Origin: Sphingomonas sp. Root241
GTDB taxonomy: Bacteria > Pseudomonadota > Alphaproteobacteria > Sphingomonadales > Sphingomonadaceae
DNA length: 64,000 nt
Assembly: GCF_001428865.1 (NCBI RefSeq)
Contig: NZ_LMIV01000001.1
Coordinates: 1-64,000, forward strand
Direction: 5' to 3'
Within the stretch, counting starts at the first letter, position 1; every line of letters starts with the position of its first letter. Positions 10,129-19,604 of this stretch are shown here, piece by piece. The notes under the pieces were generated by a model. The model ran no database searches. It had not been told where the DNA came from and worked only from the letters and a program-made list of their open reading frames with translations. The position numbers and the translations under genes were made by a program.

Positions 10129-11658
10129 TTAATGCGCTGCCCCCATCTCGACCGTCCGTGACGGCCGCGGCGTGAGCCAGATGATCATCGCCGCGAAGGC
10201 GAACACCACTGCCGAGATCAGGAAGATGTGCGTGGTCGCCACTGCCAGTGCCTCCTTGTCGACGAGCTGCGCGATCACCGCCCGGATCTGATCCACCGAG
10301 AAGCCCTGCGCGGCGAGCGCGTCGCTGGTGCCCTGCGTGTTCAGGCTGGAGACGATCTCGCTGCGGGCGACCCGGCTGCTGTCGTCCCACATCGTCGCAG
10401 ATACCGAGGTGCCGATCGCGCCGGCCATGGTCCGCAGGAAGCTCATCACCCCAGCGGCCGCCGCGGTCTCGCGGGGCTCGACGGCGCCGAGCGCGAGGGT
10501 GGTCAGCGGGATGAAGAAGAACGGCATGCCGACGCCCTGAAGCAATTGCGGGAAAGCGAGCGTCCAGAAATCGGCGCCGCTGTTCCAGTGCACCCGCAGC
10601 AGCGAGGTCACGCCTAGCCACAATATGCCGAAACACACCAAGGCGCGCGGGTCGTATTTGCCCGATAGCTTGGCGACGATCGGCGACATGATCACCGCCG
10701 CCACGCCGGTGAAAGCGGTGGCGTACCCCGCATAGGTCGCGGTGTAGCCCATGCTGGTCTGCAGCCATTGCGGGATGATCACTGCCGAGGCGAAGAAGGT
10801 CGCGAAGGCGAAGGACAGGCTCGCCACCGCCACCGTGAATCCGCGATGCCGGAACACCCGCAAGTCGACGATCGGCTGGTCCTCCGTGAGCTCCCAGGCG
10901 AGGAACACGACCAGCCCCACCGCGGCGATCACGGCCAGCGCGACGATCGTCGGATCGCTGAACCAGTCATGCTCGCGGCCGAGATCGAGCATGATCTGCA
11001 GCGCGCCGATCCACAGCAGCATCAGCGCGAGGCCGACGCCGTCGATCCGCATCTTCTCAGTCTTGGTCTCCGACGAGCGCAGCAGTCGCATCGCGCCGAA
11101 TGCGCAGAGAGCGGCGACGGGAATGTTGATGAAGAAGATCCAGTGCCACGACCAGGAATCGGAGATGGTGCCGCCAAGGATCGGGCCGAGGATCGGCGCG
11201 GTGACCGTGGTCATCGCCCACACGCCCATCGCCTGGGCGCGCTGCTCGGGCTTGAAGATACGAATCAGCAAGGTCTGGCTGAGCGGCATCAGCGGGCCGC
11301 CGCACAGCCCCTGCCCGATCCGGCAGGCGACGAGCATGCCGAGCGACGTCGACATGCCGCACAGCAAGGAGAAGATGCCAAATCCGATCATCCCGAAAGC
11401 GAAGGTGCGGACCGTGCCGAACCGGGTGGCAAGCCAGCCGGTCAGCGGCACGCACACGGCCTCCGCGACCGCATAGGAGGTGATGATCCACGTCCCCTGG
11501 CTGCTCGAGATGCCGAGGCTGCCGGCGATGTGCGGCACCGAGACGTTGGCGATCGTGGTGTCGAGCACCACCATGAAGTTGGTGAGCGCGAGCACCGCGC
11601 CCGCGAGGATGAGGCGGAACCCGGTGAGCGGCGCCGCTGCCTCTGCCTTGGCGTTCAT
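10129..11658 (-). CDS. emrB: DHA2-family MFS multidrug efflux transporter (EmrB/QacA type)
   Basis: A 509-residue inner-membrane protein with a pattern of about 14 membrane segments. The N-terminal 'VVLDTTIANVSVPHIAG' is the conserved motif of DHA2 drug/proton antiporters, followed by 'WIITSYAVAEAVCVPLTGWL'. It would export drugs or other amphipathic compounds by proton antiport. It is the last gene of a three-gene operon with a membrane-fusion protein 12 bp upstream and an outer-membrane channel before that, so it is a complete tripartite pump. Substrates cannot be read from sequence. Confidence 0.92.
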   Translation of the reverse strand: MNAKAEAAAPLTGFRLILAGAVLALTNFMVVLDTTIANVSVPHIAGSLGISSSQGTWIITSYAVAEAVCVPLTGWLATRFGTVRTFAFGMIGFGIFSLLCGMSTSLGMLVACRIGQGLCGGPLMPLSQTLLIRIFKPEQRAQAMGVWAMTTVTAPILGPILGGTISDSWSWHWIFFINIPVAALCAFGAMRLLRSSETKTEKMRIDGVGLALMLLWIGALQIMLDLGREHDWFSDPTIVALAVIAAVGLVVFLAWELTEDQPIVDLRVFRHRGFTVAVASLSFAFATFFASAVIIPQWLQTSMGYTATYAGYATAFTGVAAVIMSPIVAKLSGKYDPRALVCFGILWLGVTSLLRVHWNSGADFWTLAFPQLLQGVGMPFFFIPLTTLALGAVEPRETAAAAGVMSFLRTMAGAIGTSVSATMWDDSSRVARSEIVSSLNTQGTSDALAAQGFSVDQIRAVIAQLVDKEALAVATTHIFLISAVVFAFAAMIIWLTPRPSRTVEMGAAH

Positions 11659-11670
11659 TTCGAACCGTCC

Positions 11671-12819
11671 TTACTTGGCGGAGACGTCGATCTCGGCGTC
11701 CATGGAGAGGCCGACCCGCAGCGGGTGCGCCTGCAATTCCTTCGGATCGAGCGCCACGCGCACGGGCAGGCGCTGGACCACCTTGATCCAGTTGCCCGTC
11801 GCGTTCTGCGCCGGGATCAGCGCGAAGGAGCCGCCGGTGCCGCCCGAGAGCCCGACGACCTTGCCGTGATATTCGACATCGCGGCCATAGAGGTCCGACG
11901 TCAGCGTCACCGCCTGGCCGACCCTGACCCGATCGAGCTGGCCTTCCTTGAAATTGGCGTCGACATAGAGCTGGCCGACGGGAACGATCAGCATCAGTGC
12001 CGTGCCGGGAGCGACGCGCTGGCCGATCTGGACGTTGCGGCGAGTGATCACGCCGTCGATCGGCGCGCGGATCACGGTGCGCTCCAGATCAAGCTTCGCC
12101 TGTGCCACCTTGGCCTGTGCGGCGAGCACTTCGGGTGCGTTATTGGCCGTGGTGCCGCTGATCAGCGCGTTGTTGGCGGCAAGTTCACCGCTCGCCGCGC
12201 CCTTGGTCGAGCTCGCCTGCGCGATGCCTGCGCGGGCCAGTTCGAGCGCTGCCCTTGCCGAGGCGAAGGCGTTGGTCGCGGACGAGAGTTCCTCGCCCGA
12301 CACCGCGCCATTGGGGGCGAGGCGCTGGCGCCGGGCGAGGTCGACGCGTGCCCTCTCGTAATCCGCCTGTGCGGAGACGAGTTGGGCGCGGGCACGCGCG
12401 ATATCGGCATTGCGGGCGTCGACCTGCGCAGCGAGCGCCGTGCTGGTCGCCGAAGTCTGGCCATATTGGCGGCGGGTCCTGGCGAGTTCGGCCTCGGCCT
12501 GCGCGAGGGCGATCTGCGCATCGCTGTCGTCGAGCTGGACCAGCACGTCGCCCCTGCGCACCGCCTGGGTGTCCGAGACGCGGACATTCAGCACCTGCGC
12601 GGCGACCATCGGAGTCACGCTCGCGGTATCGGCGCCGACATAGGCATTGTCGGTGCTCACATGGTGGCTGCCGACCAGAACATACCAGCCGCCATAGCCG
12701 GCACCGGCGAGCAGAACTGTGCCGGCGATACCGCCGAGCAGCTTCTTGCGGAGCGTGTTGGGCTTCGGCGCTTCCTCGTCGGTGCGCAACTGGAGGCCTG
12801 CGGGATCTGCGTCAGCCAT
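11671..12819 (-). CDS. emrA: HlyD/EmrA-family membrane-fusion protein
   Basis: A 382-residue periplasmic adaptor. It has a cytoplasmic N terminus, one transmembrane helix (about residues 28-48), a lipoyl-like half 'VRRGDVLVQLDD', an Ala-rich coiled coil of about 130 residues, the second lipoyl half 'IRAPIDGVITRRNVQIGQRV' and a C-terminal beta-barrel. It joins the EmrB-like transporter to the outer-membrane channel. The start overlaps the end of the upstream channel gene by 8 bp. Confidence 0.92.
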   Translation of the reverse strand: MADADPAGLQLRTDEEAPKPNTLRKKLLGGIAGTVLLAGAGYGGWYVLVGSHHVSTDNAYVGADTASVTPMVAAQVLNVRVSDTQAVRRGDVLVQLDDSDAQIALAQAEAELARTRRQYGQTSATSTALAAQVDARNADIARARAQLVSAQADYERARVDLARRQRLAPNGAVSGEELSSATNAFASARAALELARAGIAQASSTKGAASGELAANNALISGTTANNAPEVLAAQAKVAQAKLDLERTVIRAPIDGVITRRNVQIGQRVAPGTALMLIVPVGQLYVDANFKEGQLDRVRVGQAVTLTSDLYGRDVEYHGKVVGLSGGTGGSFALIPAQNATGNWIKVVQRLPVRVALDPKELQAHPLRVGLSMDAEIDVSAK

Positions 12820-14281
12820 TGGTCGAATCCTTGCGTGCGGGGCTAGCCGCGATGTTGTTGGAAAAGCCTCCGCCGAGCGCGCGGACCAATTGGACGTCGA
12901 GCGTGAACGCCCGCGCCTCGAGGTCGACGACGATCTGGCGGTTCTGCAGCACCCTCTCTTCGGCAGTCAGAACATCGAGGAAGGTCGACAGGCCGCCTTC
13001 ATAACGTTGCCTGGCGATCGAATAGGCGGCTTCCGAATCGGCCAGCGCCTGCCGGCTTTCGGACAGTCGTGTGCCCAGCGCGCGCTGGCTGGTCACGGCA
13101 TCGGCGACTTCGTGGAACGCCGTGGCGACAATGCCGTCGTAATTGGCGACCGCTTCGTCATAGCTGGCGCGCGCGCCCTTATACTGGCCGGCCAATTGCC
13201 CGCCGCGGAAGATCGGCAGGCTGATCGCCGGGCCCGCCTGTCCGAAGGTCGATCCGCTGTCGAACAGGTTCGAAAGGCCGAGCGACTGGAACCCGATCAG
13301 CGCACTGAGATTGACCGACGGGTAGAAATCTGCGCGCGCCACCTTGATCCGGCTGGCCGCGGCCTCGACCCGGGCGCGCGCGGCGGCGACGTCCGGACGG
13401 CGGCCGATCAGGTCGGTGGTCACGCCGGCGGGCAGCGAACGTGCTTCGGCCGGCGCGGCGGGCAGGGCGATGGTCAGGCCGCGATCCGGACCCTTGCCGA
13501 GCAAAGCCGCGATGCGGTTGCGAGTGAGGCCGATCGCCTCGTCGGTCGCGGCAAGGTCGGCCCGCGCCGCGGGGACGGCCGAATCGGCCTGTTTGAGCTC
13601 GGCGCGGGTATCGAGGCCGGCGACGACGCGGTCCGAGACCAGCTTCTGCGTCTGGGTGCGCACGCTCAGCGCATTCTCCTGCACCCGGCGCTCGGCGGCG
13701 AGCCGCGCGAGATCGGCATAGGCGCCGGCGATATTTGTCGAGAGGACGAGCCGCGATTGCTCGAGCTCGATCCGTGCCGCTTCGGCGTCCGATGTCGCGG
13801 CGGCGAGCGCAGCGCGGTTCTTGCCCCACAAATCCAGGTCGAAGCTCAGGCTGGCGGCGATCCTGCCGCTGTCGTTCCAGCCCTGCTGCACGAACGCGGG
13901 GGGGATGCCGTTGTTGTAGCTTTGCTTGGCCTCGGTGGCGCTCGCATCGACTCCGATCGAGGGCAGGCGCGCGGCACCGGCCTGCTGGGCGAAGGCTTGG
14001 GCCGAACGCAGCCGCGCGGCGGCGGCGGCGAGGTCGGGCGCGTCCGTCAGGCCCTCTTCGATCAATGCGGTCAGCTGCGCGTCGCCGTAATCGGTCCACC
14101 AATTGGCGGCCGGCCAGGCCGAGGCGGTGGCGGCAGGGGCGAGGGTCTGGCTTGCGGCATAGCTGTCGCCGGCGCGGACTTCGGGCCGCGCGCCGAGCTG
14201 CGGCACCGGCGCGCAGGCGGAAAACAGGAAGGGGAGGGCCAGCGTCGAGAGAAGGGCAGGCCGGAAACGGGAAGCGATCAT
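12812..14281 (-). CDS. NodT-family outer-membrane efflux lipoprotein
   Basis: A 489-residue TolC/NodT-like channel. The N terminus is a lipoprotein signal with 'LFSACAPVPQLGARP' (Cys near residue 23). Two OEP domains with long Ala-rich helices follow, including 'GRRPDVAAARARVEAA', a hallmark of the family. It is the first gene of the efflux operon and starts just downstream of two operator palindromes, so it is probably repressed by the divergent TetR protein. Confidence 0.92.
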   Translation of the reverse strand: MIASRFRPALLSTLALPFLFSACAPVPQLGARPEVRAGDSYAASQTLAPAATASAWPAANWWTDYGDAQLTALIEEGLTDAPDLAAAAARLRSAQAFAQQAGAARLPSIGVDASATEAKQSYNNGIPPAFVQQGWNDSGRIAASLSFDLDLWGKNRAALAAATSDAEAARIELEQSRLVLSTNIAGAYADLARLAAERRVQENALSVRTQTQKLVSDRVVAGLDTRAELKQADSAVPAARADLAATDEAIGLTRNRIAALLGKGPDRGLTIALPAAPAEARSLPAGVTTDLIGRRPDVAAARARVEAAASRIKVARADFYPSVNLSALIGFQSLGLSNLFDSGSTFGQAGPAISLPIFRGGQLAGQYKGARASYDEAVANYDGIVATAFHEVADAVTSQRALGTRLSESRQALADSEAAYSIARQRYEGGLSTFLDVLTAEERVLQNRQIVVDLEARAFTLDVQLVRALGGGFSNNIAASPARKDSTNG

Positions 14282-14291
14282 GATTTATATA

Positions 14292-14309
14292 CCGTACTGG
14301 AGGGTACGG
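14292..14309. promoter_or_regulatory. TetR-type operator, efflux-operon side
   Basis: The 18-bp palindrome ccgtactggagggtacgg has arms ccgtac and gtacgg. It lies 11 bp upstream of the channel gene's start. The same arms recur at 14351-14368 next to the regulator's start, so both are probably bound by the same TetR protein. Confidence 0.7.
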
Positions 14310-14350
14310 CTGCGCAAATGGTCCCGGCCTCGCGCCTTGTCAATAGAAAA

Positions 14351-14368
14351 TCGTACCCTATAGTACGG
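14351..14368. promoter_or_regulatory. TetR-type operator, regulator side
   Basis: The 18-bp sequence tcgtaccctatagtacgg ends 2 bp before the TetR start codon and is the inverted match of the operator at 14292-14309. Its position at the start codon suggests autoregulation, with a leader that is very short or absent. Confidence 0.7.
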
Positions 14369-14370
14369 TT

Positions 14371-15021
14371 ATGGAAACTCTAACGGAAAAGACCTCGGGC
14401 AAGCGCGAGGCGCGCAAGGAGGAGCGGCGGCTGGCAATCCTGGAGGTCGCCAAGCGCTCGTTCCTCGAGAACGGCTATTCGGCGACGTCGATGTCGGCGA
14501 TTTCCGCCGAACTGGGCGGCTCGAAGGGCACCTTGTGGAACTATTTCCCCTCCAAGGAAGAGCTGTTCTCTGCGGTGCTCGAACAAGCGACGACCGCCTA
14601 TCGTCAGCAACTCAGTGATCTGCTCGAACCGTCGGCCGATCTATGGACAACGATCCTTACTTTCTGCCGCAGCTTCATCGATAAGATCACGTCACAGGAC
14701 AGCGTGCGCCTTCATCGCCTGATCGCCTCGGAGGCGGCGCGCTTTCCGGAGGTCGGCGAGATCTTCTATCGGCGCGCGCCCGAGCCGACGCAGCGGATGC
14801 TCGCCGATTTCTTCGCGGGCCAGATGGCGGTCGGTCACATGCGCGAGGCAGACCCGCAGGTGGCAGCCCGCGCGCTCGGCTGCCTGTGCCTGGGCTGGCT
14901 GCACCAGCGCGTGATCTGGGGGATTGCTGAACCCACCCCGGAAACGATCGAAGCCGAGGCACAGGCCGCCGTGGACGTCTTCGGGCACGCCTACGACATC
15001 GCCCGCAGCGGTGCGGTCTAA
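14371..15021 (+). CDS. TetR/AcrR-family transcriptional repressor of the efflux operon
   Basis: A 216-residue protein. The N-terminal HTH is clear: 'RRLAILEVAKRSFLENGYSA' leads into 'TSMSAISAELGGSKGTLWNYF'. The rest is an all-helical ligand domain. It is divergent from the pump genes, and the shared intergenic region has two matching palindromes. It most likely represses both itself and the pump until a substrate binds. Its stop codon overlaps the convergent phospholipase gene by 4 bp. Confidence 0.92.
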   Translation: METLTEKTSGKREARKEERRLAILEVAKRSFLENGYSATSMSAISAELGGSKGTLWNYFPSKEELFSAVLEQATTAYRQQLSDLLEPSADLWTTILTFCRSFIDKITSQDSVRLHRLIASEAARFPEVGEIFYRRAPEPTQRMLADFFAGQMAVGHMREADPQVAARALGCLCLGWLHQRVIWGIAEPTPETIEAEAQAAVDVFGHAYDIARSGAV

Positions 15022-16247
15022 TTCCGCCGCCGCCGTTGCGGAGTGCCGAAATTGAGCCGCCGCGTCACATTATAGTCGAGCACCGTCATCACGAAATAAG
15101 CGGCGAATTGCTTGACCCGCGTCCACGCGCCGGTGCGCGCTTTATGGATTTCGGCGGTTATCAGCTCCGACTGGGCGATCTCGCCTTCCACGAAGCGCCG
15201 GACATGCGCAGCGAATTTCCTGTCCTCGATCCTGAGCATCAGTTCTAGGTTCAGGAACATGCTGCGAATGTCGAAATTGGCCGAGCCGATGTACACGACG
15301 TCGTCGATGACGAACAGCTTGGTGTGCAGTTTGCACGGCTGGTATTCATAGATCTGCACGCCCTTGCGCAGCAGGCCGGCATACGTGAAGTGCGCGGCCC
15401 AGAGCGAAGCGGTGTGATCGACCCTGGACGGCAGCACCAGCCGCACTCGCCCGCGCTTTCCCGCTTTGTCGAGCCGGCGGAGCATCGCCGGATTGGGCAT
15501 GAAATAGGAAGTGATCAGGTCGATCGCGCGCGCCCGCTGCATGTCGCGCTTGACCACCCGCGCCCAGGGCGAGAGCCGCCGCATCGGGCCGCCCAGCAGC
15601 CAGCGGGCCGCGCCTTCGGGCTCGCTCCACGAATTGAGCATCCGCGCGAGCGAGCGCATCGATGCGCGCGGCTGCTTCGCCCAACGCGAGAGCGCATCGA
15701 AATAGCCGACCAGCCGGGCGGCCGCCGGTCCTTCCACGATCAGCCCCAGGTCGCGCCATGCGTTCTGCTCGGGAGTGCCGAAATAGCTGTCCTCGATGTT
15801 GAACCCGCCGATGATCACCCGCGATTCGTCGGCCAAGGCGAGCTTCTGGTGGTTGCGCAGCAGATAGCGCCGTCCCCAGCGCGGCACGAAGCGGCACAAG
15901 TCCACCCCGGCCGCCTGCAGCGGATCGAAGAAGTGGCGGGCTGCGGCGTGCTCGCTGCCTAGCCCGTCGACGATCAGATGGACCTTCACGCCGCGCTTCG
16001 CGGCCTCTATCAGCGCGTCGCGGATCGCGGCACCAGCGGCGTCATCGACATAGATATAATAGAGAACCCGCAGCGTGCGCGTCGCCGAACGGATCAGCGC
16101 CAGCAACGCTTCCATCCGTTCGGGGCCCCTGGGCAGCATCGTCAGCCGGTTACCGTCCACCGTGAAGGGCTGCGACCAGGGATCCATGGCGGTCTCATGG
16201 GCTGCGCCGGCCGTGGCGGCAAGTGTGGCACTCTCCAGCAATCGCAT
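15018..16247 (-). CDS. Phospholipase D / cardiolipin-synthase-like protein
   Basis: A 409-residue protein with two HKD motifs: 'NHQKLALADESRVIIGG' in the N-terminal half and 'LHTKLFVIDDVVYIGSANFD' in the C-terminal half. These are the paired active-site halves of the PLD superfamily, which includes bacterial cardiolipin synthases. Unlike ClsA it lacks N-terminal membrane helices, so it resembles ClsB/ClsC types. The start at 16247 was chosen; a second Met at 16187 (MDPWSQPF) is also possible. Substrate is inferred. Confidence 0.88.
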   Translation of the reverse strand: MRLLESATLAATAGAAHETAMDPWSQPFTVDGNRLTMLPRGPERMEALLALIRSATRTLRVLYYIYVDDAAGAAIRDALIEAAKRGVKVHLIVDGLGSEHAAARHFFDPLQAAGVDLCRFVPRWGRRYLLRNHQKLALADESRVIIGGFNIEDSYFGTPEQNAWRDLGLIVEGPAAARLVGYFDALSRWAKQPRASMRSLARMLNSWSEPEGAARWLLGGPMRRLSPWARVVKRDMQRARAIDLITSYFMPNPAMLRRLDKAGKRGRVRLVLPSRVDHTASLWAAHFTYAGLLRKGVQIYEYQPCKLHTKLFVIDDVVYIGSANFDIRSMFLNLELMLRIEDRKFAAHVRRFVEGEIAQSELITAEIHKARTGAWTRVKQFAAYFVMTVLDYNVTRRLNFGTPQRRRRN

Positions 16248-16332
16248 GCCCTGATCTTTCGTGACGTAACTGAAACCATTGAACCCGCAAGGCCCGCGCC
16301 GGTTTCCGTGCCGCCGCTAACTGGCGTTTTTC

Positions 16333-16361
16333 TTGACAATCCGCAGGGCCATGCCTAAGTG
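16333..16361 (+). promoter_or_regulatory. Candidate sigma-70 promoter of rpoZ
   Basis: A perfect -35 box ttgaca (16333-16338) is followed by 17 bp and a weak -10 taagtg (16356-16361). It lies about 40 bp upstream of the rpoZ start. The weak -10 lowers certainty. Confidence 0.45.
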
Positions 16362-16401
16362 CCGCCCCTCTCCCGGACACCATTATCCAAGGAAAGCGTA
16401 G

Positions 16402-16746
16402 ATGGCGCGCGTCACAGTCGAGGATTGCGTCGACAAGGTCTCGAACCGGTTCGATCTGGTTCTGTTTGCGGCGCAGCGCGCCCGGCAGATCTCGGGCGGC
16501 GCCGAGCTGACCATCGATCGCGATCGTGACAAGAACCCGGTCGTCGCGCTGCGCGAGATCGCCGAAGAGACGGTTCGCCCGAATCATCTCGAGGAAGCGG
16601 TGGTCAGTAGCCTCCAGCGCGTCCAGATCGACGACGAGGAAGCGCCGGACGAGGTCGGTTCGCTGGCGCAGTCGGCCGAGGCGCTTCGCCTCACTGCGGC
16701 CGCTCCGCCCCGCAACCAGAATCTGGGCAGCGACTACGAAGGCTGA
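16402..16746 (+). CDS. rpoZ: RNA polymerase omega subunit
   Basis: A 114-residue protein starting '[20 protein letters not shown]', with '[11 protein letters not shown]' and '[11 protein letters not shown]', the standard omega sequence. Omega binds the beta' C terminus, helps assemble RNA polymerase and forms part of a ppGpp site. It is monocistronic here, with its own terminator directly downstream. The C-terminal acidic and Ala-rich tail is typical of alphaproteobacteria. Confidence 0.97.
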   Translation: MARVTVEDCVDKVSNRFDLVLFAAQRARQISGGAELTIDRDRDKNPVVALREIAEETVRPNHLEEAVVSSLQRVQIDDEEAPDEVGSLAQSAEALRLTAAAPPRNQNLGSDYEG

Positions 16747-16768
16747 TCGTCGTAGCCTGAGAAATTCG

Positions 16769-16798
16769 CGGCCCCGGAGCGATCCGGGGCCGTTTTCT
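16769..16798 (+). terminator. Rho-independent terminator after rpoZ
   Basis: A stem of cggccccgga / tccggggccg with a 4-nt loop, then 'ttttct'. It lies between rpoZ and the end of convergent rlmE, so it may serve both directions, though the T run favours the plus strand. Confidence 0.85.
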
Positions 16799-17477
16799 AT
16801 TCGGGCGCCTCTTCCGCGCGGCCCTTGAAGCCCTGCGCGACGACGAACCATTCGACCGAGCCCTTGCGGCTGGCAGGCGGCTTGGCGTGCTTCACCGTCG
16901 CGAAATTGCGCTTCATCTCGGCGACTAGCGTCGAATCGGCGCCGCCGGCGAACACCTTGGCGACGAAATCGCCGCCCGGCGCCAGCGTGCGTATCGCGAA
17001 GTCGAGCGCGGCCTCCACCAGCCCCAAAGTCCGCAGTGCATCGGTCTGCGGATGGCCCACGGTATTGGCGGCCATATCCGATAGGATCAGGTCGGGCGCG
17101 CCGCCGAGCTCCTCGATCAGCCGGTCCGGCGCGGCATCGTCCATGAAGTCCATCTGCAGGATCGTCGCGCCGTCGATTGGATCGACGGGCAGCAGATCGA
17201 TCCCCACCACCGCGGCCTTGGGCAGCCGCTTGCGCACCAGCTGGGTCCAGCCGCCGGGCGCGATGCCTAGATCGACGACGCGCTTCGATCCTTTGAGAAA
17301 GTCGAACTTCTCGTCGAGCTCGAGCAATTTGTAGACCGCGCGGCTGCGATAGCCCTCGGCCTTGGCGCGCTTCACATAGGGATCGTTGAGCTGGCGTTCG
17401 AGCCAGCGATTCGATTGCGGGGTGCGGCCCCGGGACGTCTTCACGCGCGTATGGCCGCGCCCGCCGCCGCGGCTCAT
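16797..17477 (-). CDS. rlmE: 23S rRNA (uridine-2552 2'-O)-methyltransferase
   Basis: A 226-residue RrmJ/FtsJ-family protein from '[13 protein letters not shown]'. The SAM motif I is '[13 protein letters not shown]' and the K-D-K-E tetrad region includes '[15 protein letters not shown]' and '[13 protein letters not shown]'. It methylates U2552 in the ribosomal A loop. The start codon overlaps the ppx stop as ATGA, which decides the start over longer in-frame extensions. Confidence 0.95.
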   Translation of the reverse strand: MSRGGGRGHTRVKTSRGRTPQSNRWLERQLNDPYVKRAKAEGYRSRAVYKLLELDEKFDFLKGSKRVVDLGIAPGGWTQLVRKRLPKAAVVGIDLLPVDPIDGATILQMDFMDDAAPDRLIEELGGAPDLILSDMAANTVGHPQTDALRTLGLVEAALDFAIRTLAPGGDFVAKVFAGGADSTLVAEMKRNFATVKHAKPPASRKGSVEWFVVAQGFKGRAEEAPE

Positions 17478-18538
17478 AGCCGGTCTCCGTTCATCAGGCG
17501 CCTCAGGATTCCCTCGCGGATGCCGCGATCGGCGATGCCCAGGCGCTCGGCAGGCCACAGGTCCATGATCGTCTCGAGGATCGCGCAGCCTGCCACCACC
17601 AGATCGGCGCGCTCGCCGCCGATGCACGGCACCTGCGAACGCTCGGCCATGCTCATTCCCGCGATCCGCTGGCTGACCTCGCGCATCGCCGCCGAGGGCA
17701 CGATGAGTCCGTCGACGACCGAGCGGTCATAGGCAGGCAGTCCCAGATGGACGCTCGCCAGCGTGGTCACCGTGCCCGACGTGCCCAGCAGCCGCGGTGT
17801 GCCCTTCGGAGTCCTGAGCCGTGCGACGAAGGGCGCGAAGCTCTCCCGCACCCGGTCGCGCATCTCGGCGTAGAGCGCGGCGCCACGCTCGGCTCCGTCG
17901 ATCAGTCCCACGGCCTCGGTCAGCGAGACCACGCCCCAGGGCGCGCTGTGCCAGTCGAGGATGCGCGGCACCTCGGCACGCGAATCGACCAGCACCAGTT
18001 CGGTCGATCCGCCGCCGATGTCGAATACCAAAGCGGGGCCGTCGCCGGGCTCGAGCAGTGCATGGCAGCCCAATACGGCGAGCCGGGCCTCTTCCTCGGC
18101 AGTGATGATGTCGAGCGCGATCCCGGTCTCGTGATAGACGCGTTCGATGAACTCGGATCCGTTCGAGGCCTGTCGGCATGCCTCGGTCGCCACCGATCGC
18201 GCCAGTGCGACGTTGCGGCGCTTGAGCTTGTCCGCGCAGATCCGGAGCGCCGCCAGCGTGCGGTCGATCGCGGCGTCGGAGAGCTTGCCGCTGGTCGCGA
18301 GGCCCTCGCCCAGCCGGACGATTCGCGAAAAGGCGTCGATCACGGTGAAGCCCGCGCCCTGCGGCCGGGCGATCAGCAGCCGGCAATTGTTGGTGCCCAG
18401 GTCCAAAGCCGCGAAATGGCGCGATTCGGGCCAGCGTGCGCGTGTGGGCCGCTCGGGCGGTGCTTTGGGTATCGGTCGGGCGGAACTGCCGCTCCGGCCA
18501 CGGGGCACTCTGGCTGGGCCATCCCCCATCGGGTTCAC
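17474..18538 (-). CDS. ppx: Ppx/GppA-family exopolyphosphatase
   Basis: A 354-residue protein of the ASKHA fold. After a Pro/Arg-rich 35-residue N-terminal tail come '[15 protein letters not shown]' (phosphate-1) and '[17 protein letters not shown]' (phosphate-2). These enzymes split polyphosphate or pppGpp. It is translationally coupled to rlmE. The start is GTG at 18538, with an ATG three codons on as the alternative. Which of the two substrates it prefers cannot be told. Confidence 0.9.
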   Translation of the reverse strand: MNPMGDGPARVPRGRSGSSARPIPKAPPERPTRARWPESRHFAALDLGTNNCRLLIARPQGAGFTVIDAFSRIVRLGEGLATSGKLSDAAIDRTLAALRICADKLKRRNVALARSVATEACRQASNGSEFIERVYHETGIALDIITAEEEARLAVLGCHALLEPGDGPALVFDIGGGSTELVLVDSRAEVPRILDWHSAPWGVVSLTEAVGLIDGAERGAALYAEMRDRVRESFAPFVARLRTPKGTPRLLGTSGTVTTLASVHLGLPAYDRSVVDGLIVPSAAMREVSQRIAGMSMAERSQVPCIGGERADLVVAGCAILETIMDLWPAERLGIADRGIREGILRRLMNGDRL

Positions 18539-18681
18539 TCGCTTATGTTCTGTTCCGTCTCGGCCATGGTAGCCGTCCGGTGCTTGGTAGCGAGGCTAGC
18601 GCAGCGCGACCCATGGGGCAAGGCGCGCCGCCAGAGCGGCGTTGACAGCACTGAAACCCCGCCGTATCTGGCCGGCCCTGT

Positions 18682-18755
18682 TGCCCCGTCGTCTAAAGGT
18701 AAGACTACGGACTCTGACTCCGTCAATTGAGGTTCGAATCCTCACGGGGCATCCA
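18682..18755 (+). tRNA. tRNA-Gln (CTG)
   Basis: A 74-nt cloverleaf including the encoded CCA. The acceptor stem is tgccccg / cggggca, the anticodon loop 'ctctgac' gives CTG, and the T arm is 'ggttcgaatcc'. The remnant of an integrated element starts directly downstream, consistent with the 3' end of a tRNA gene being an integration site. Confidence 0.95.
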
Positions 18756-18855
18756 GACTTTTCGAAAAACGGCCATATACCATGCGGTTCCCTTCGGGGG
18801 GGTCTCGGGGTAGGCTGTTTGATGTCACACAGCCGCGTCACACAGGGGCAGGGCG

Positions 18856-19370
18856 ATGAGTTCCCTCCCCACCCAAATGGGTCGCAGGGGTTCGGCCTAT
18901 TACGTTCGGTTCCGCCTGTCCGCCCCTTTGGTTCGTAGTTTGGGTGTTCCAGAACTTCGGCGGTCGTTGAACACCGATGATTTTCGGGTTGCCCGTGTGC
19001 GGTGTTTGGCTGCTACGCTATGGTTCGAAGCTCGGGTGGAGACCCTCTCGGACATGAAGTCGCCGACGCGCGAAGACCTAGAGGCGGCTGCGAACGCATA
19101 CTTCGACGGACTGGTCGACTATCACACCTGGCGACTCCTGAAGGGCGTCGCGCTCACGACCCTGCTTGGCGTCGGGACCGAGCTGACCCTGGCGGCGAAA
19201 GCGACCTGGTGAAGGCCGTGCGCGAGTCCGCTCAGCAATCGGCCAATCAGGCTGGCCGGCAGATCGTCACCAAGAACCTCAACATCCAGCCGACCATCAC
19301 CGTCCGCCCCGGCTGGCCGCTGCGCGTGATCGTCCACAAGGATCTCGTGCTCCGGCCTTGGGCGGGCTGA
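18856..19370 (+). pseudogene. Integrase (5' part) fused to trbI (3' part), frameshifted
   Basis: From 18856 the frame encodes the DUF6538-type start of a tyrosine recombinase ('MGRRGSAYYVRFRLSAPLV', 'LRRSLNTDDFRVARVRCLA'). Around 19125 it changes to 'LLKGVALTTLLGVGTELTL', typical of conjugation protein TrbI, and stops at 19212. The TrbI sequence continues in another frame as 'DLVKAVRESAQQSANQAG' to 'IQPTITVRPGWPLRVIVHK' up to 19370. So a deletion joined the two genes and a later frameshift broke the fusion. There is no recombinase catalytic domain. Confidence 0.82.
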
Positions 19371-19382
19371 AGGAGACACGTC

Positions 19383-19604
19383 ATGCTGAAGCTCGCCAAG
19401 CTGCCCGACCGAACTCCGATCAAGCTCACGATTACGGTGATGCCCGACCTCAACGGCGCGCTCGCCGACTATGCGGCGCTGTACCGCGAGACCTATGGCG
19501 AGAAGGCGGAGGTCATCGATCTGGTCCCGGCAATGCTCGAGAGCTTTCTCGCGGGTGACCGCGATTTCGCCAAGGCCCGCAAGGAGCGGGAGGCAAAACC
19601 ATGA
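19383..19604 (+). CDS. DUF2274 domain protein
   Basis: A 73-residue protein ('MLKLAKLPDRTPIKLTITV' at the N terminus). DUF2274 genes usually follow trbI in trb-type integrative conjugative elements of proteobacteria; their function is unknown. It has a good ribosome site (aaggagacacgtc) and its stop overlaps the next start as ATGA. Here it follows the broken trbI end, so it is a leftover of the element. Confidence 0.8.
   Translation: MLKLAKLPDRTPIKLTITVMPDLNGALADYAALYRETYGEKAEVIDLVPAMLESFLAGDRDFAKARKEREAKP

Noticed and set aside
12255..14383. Plus-strand open frames opposite the efflux genes
   Set aside because: They are shadows of the minus-strand channel and fusion-protein genes, which have clear domains and an operon layout.
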